Shown one piece after another: positions 63,469 to 64,000 of a DNA stretch of 64,000 nucleotides. The stretch comes from an uncultured Clostridia bacterium. Its GTDB lineage: Bacteria > Bacillota > Clostridia > TANB77 > CAG-508. The position numbers were made by a program, and so were the translations under genes. The notes under the pieces were generated by a model, which saw nothing but the letters and a program-made list of their open reading frames with translations, ran no database searches and was not told where the DNA came from. Numbering within the stretch: the first letter of the stretch is position 1; each line of letters opens with the position of its first letter. Where the stretch lies: NCBI GenBank assembly GCA_949538735.1, contig CATGLK010000006.1, positions 1-64,000 on the forward strand, read 5' to 3'.

Positions 63469-64000
63469 TTAATTTATTTCTTTTAATATGTCATAGACTT
63501 TGTGGATGGGAAGTCCTACTACTGTTGAATAATTTCCGTTTATTTTTTCTATAAATACGGAAAATTCTCCTTGAATTGCATATGCTCCTGCTTTATCCAT
63601 AGCTTCCCCTGTTTTTATCCAATTTTTTATTTCTTCGTCACTCATATTTTTTAGGTAAACTTCTGTTATATCATAGTCAATATATTCTTTATATTCGCTA
63701 CCTTTTTGAGCTAAAATAGCTATTCCTGTTATAACTTGATGTCTTTTTCCATTTAGTTCTTGCAATATTTTTAATGCGTCTGTTTCATCTTTTGGCTTTC
63801 CATATATTTTTCCGTCTTTTATTACCATTGTGTCTGCGCCTATAACTATTCTTTCTCCTTCTGTTTCGTTAAAGACAGTTTTTGCTTTTATATATGCTAA
63901 TTTCTTTGCTTGTTCTTCTATTGTTAGGTTTTCTTCTATTATTTCTTCTGCATTGCTTACTTTTATTTCATATTTTATTTTTAACAAATCTAGTAATTCT
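63469..64000 (-). CDS. maf: Maf-like nucleotide pyrophosphatase, start outside the window
   Basis: Hydrolyses non-canonical or dTTP/UTP-type nucleotides. The visible part begins Glu-Leu-Leu-Asp-Leu-Leu-Lys at the window edge, which follows the N-terminal SPRRKELL motif lying beyond position 64000. RIVIGADTMVIKDGKIYGKP, LNGKRHQVITGIAIL and DKAGAYAIQGEFSVFIEKI are the conserved blocks, and NYSTVVGLPI is near the end. The short TTG/ATG start inside is not the true start. Confidence 0.94.
   Translation of the reverse strand, partial: ELLDLLKIKYEIKVSNAEEIIEENLTIEEQAKKLAYIKAKTVFNETEGERIVIGADTMVIKDGKIYGKPKDETDALKILQELNGKRHQVITGIAILAQKGSEYKEYIDYDITEVYLKNMSDEEIKNWIKTGEAMDKAGAYAIQGEFSVFIEKINGNYSTVVGLPIHKVYDILKEIN

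Overview
The window comes from a very AT-rich, low-GC Gram-positive anaerobe, most likely an uncultured gut clostridium (Clostridia). Pointers are the clostridial type I-B CRISPR repeat, the codon bias (AGA, TTA, ATA), the prepilin/FGE-like protein, DUF6512, DUF6514, DUF975 and AIM24 proteins, and an OLE-like RNA beside an oapA-like gene. Most genes lie on the minus strand. The taxonomic call is inference only.

Layout. 0.4-11 kb: mfd, a small membrane protein, topB, an HD hydrolase, leuS and an HExxH protein. 11-21 kb: a GltD-like oxidoreductase, a family-4 uracil-DNA glycosylase, a block of separately promoted genes for free-standing protease parts (two FtsH-like M41 peptidase domains and a Clp-N-like domain), an S66 peptidase, pgeF and addB. 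21-32 kb: a DUF2207 membrane protein, ogg, AIM24, a probable type I toxin-antitoxin pair, a YitT-type protein, a radical SAM protein, rnc and cell-wall proteins. 32-44 kb: two tRNAs, a membrane-anchored spermidine-synthase-like protein, topA, dinB, an SDR, oapA with a long structured RNA, a prepilin/FGE-like protein whose tail looks like a DGR variable region, and tmk. 44-56 kb: a complete type I-B CRISPR-Cas locus with two arrays, plus a crRNA-like mini-array upstream of cas6. 56-64 kb: a DAACS transporter, a BRO-type protein, an orphan antitoxin-like peptide, yraN-dprA-comM, DUF6512, a second HD protein and the start-truncated maf.

The main discovery candidate is a decoding anomaly. Seven otherwise ordinary genes (topB, gltD-like, udg, addB, DUF2207, cas8b, comM) are split by +1 frame breaks, 11 in total. 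Every break falls exactly at an in-frame CGG triplet. In every case skipping the C and reading the following GGN as glycine restores the conserved family sequence. Two of the breaks lie inside the Walker A motif of comM, and one restores the glycine-rich C-terminus and stop of DUF2207. No other frame breaks were found. The only in-frame CGG codons read without a break are four, all in the three protease-part genes at 13.2-16.7 kb. This fits an organism in which CGG is not ordinary arginine and C-GGN is decoded as one glycine by quadruplet decoding or efficient +1 frameshifting. The three exceptions may be recently acquired genes, or genes under a special regime.

A second candidate is the degenerate repeat-spacer-repeat unit upstream of cas6. 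It has its own promoter and a spacer that matches a site 20 bp downstream of the unit in 10 of the first 11 positions. The mismatches at 6, 12 and 18 fall on the positions Cascade tolerates, as expected for a CreR/CreA-type Cas-regulating RNA. Intergenic regions also carry two families of palindromic repeats built around GGGGACGGACC and GTGTCCCAAAATGGACA. Several of these supply the last codons and stop of the adjacent gene.
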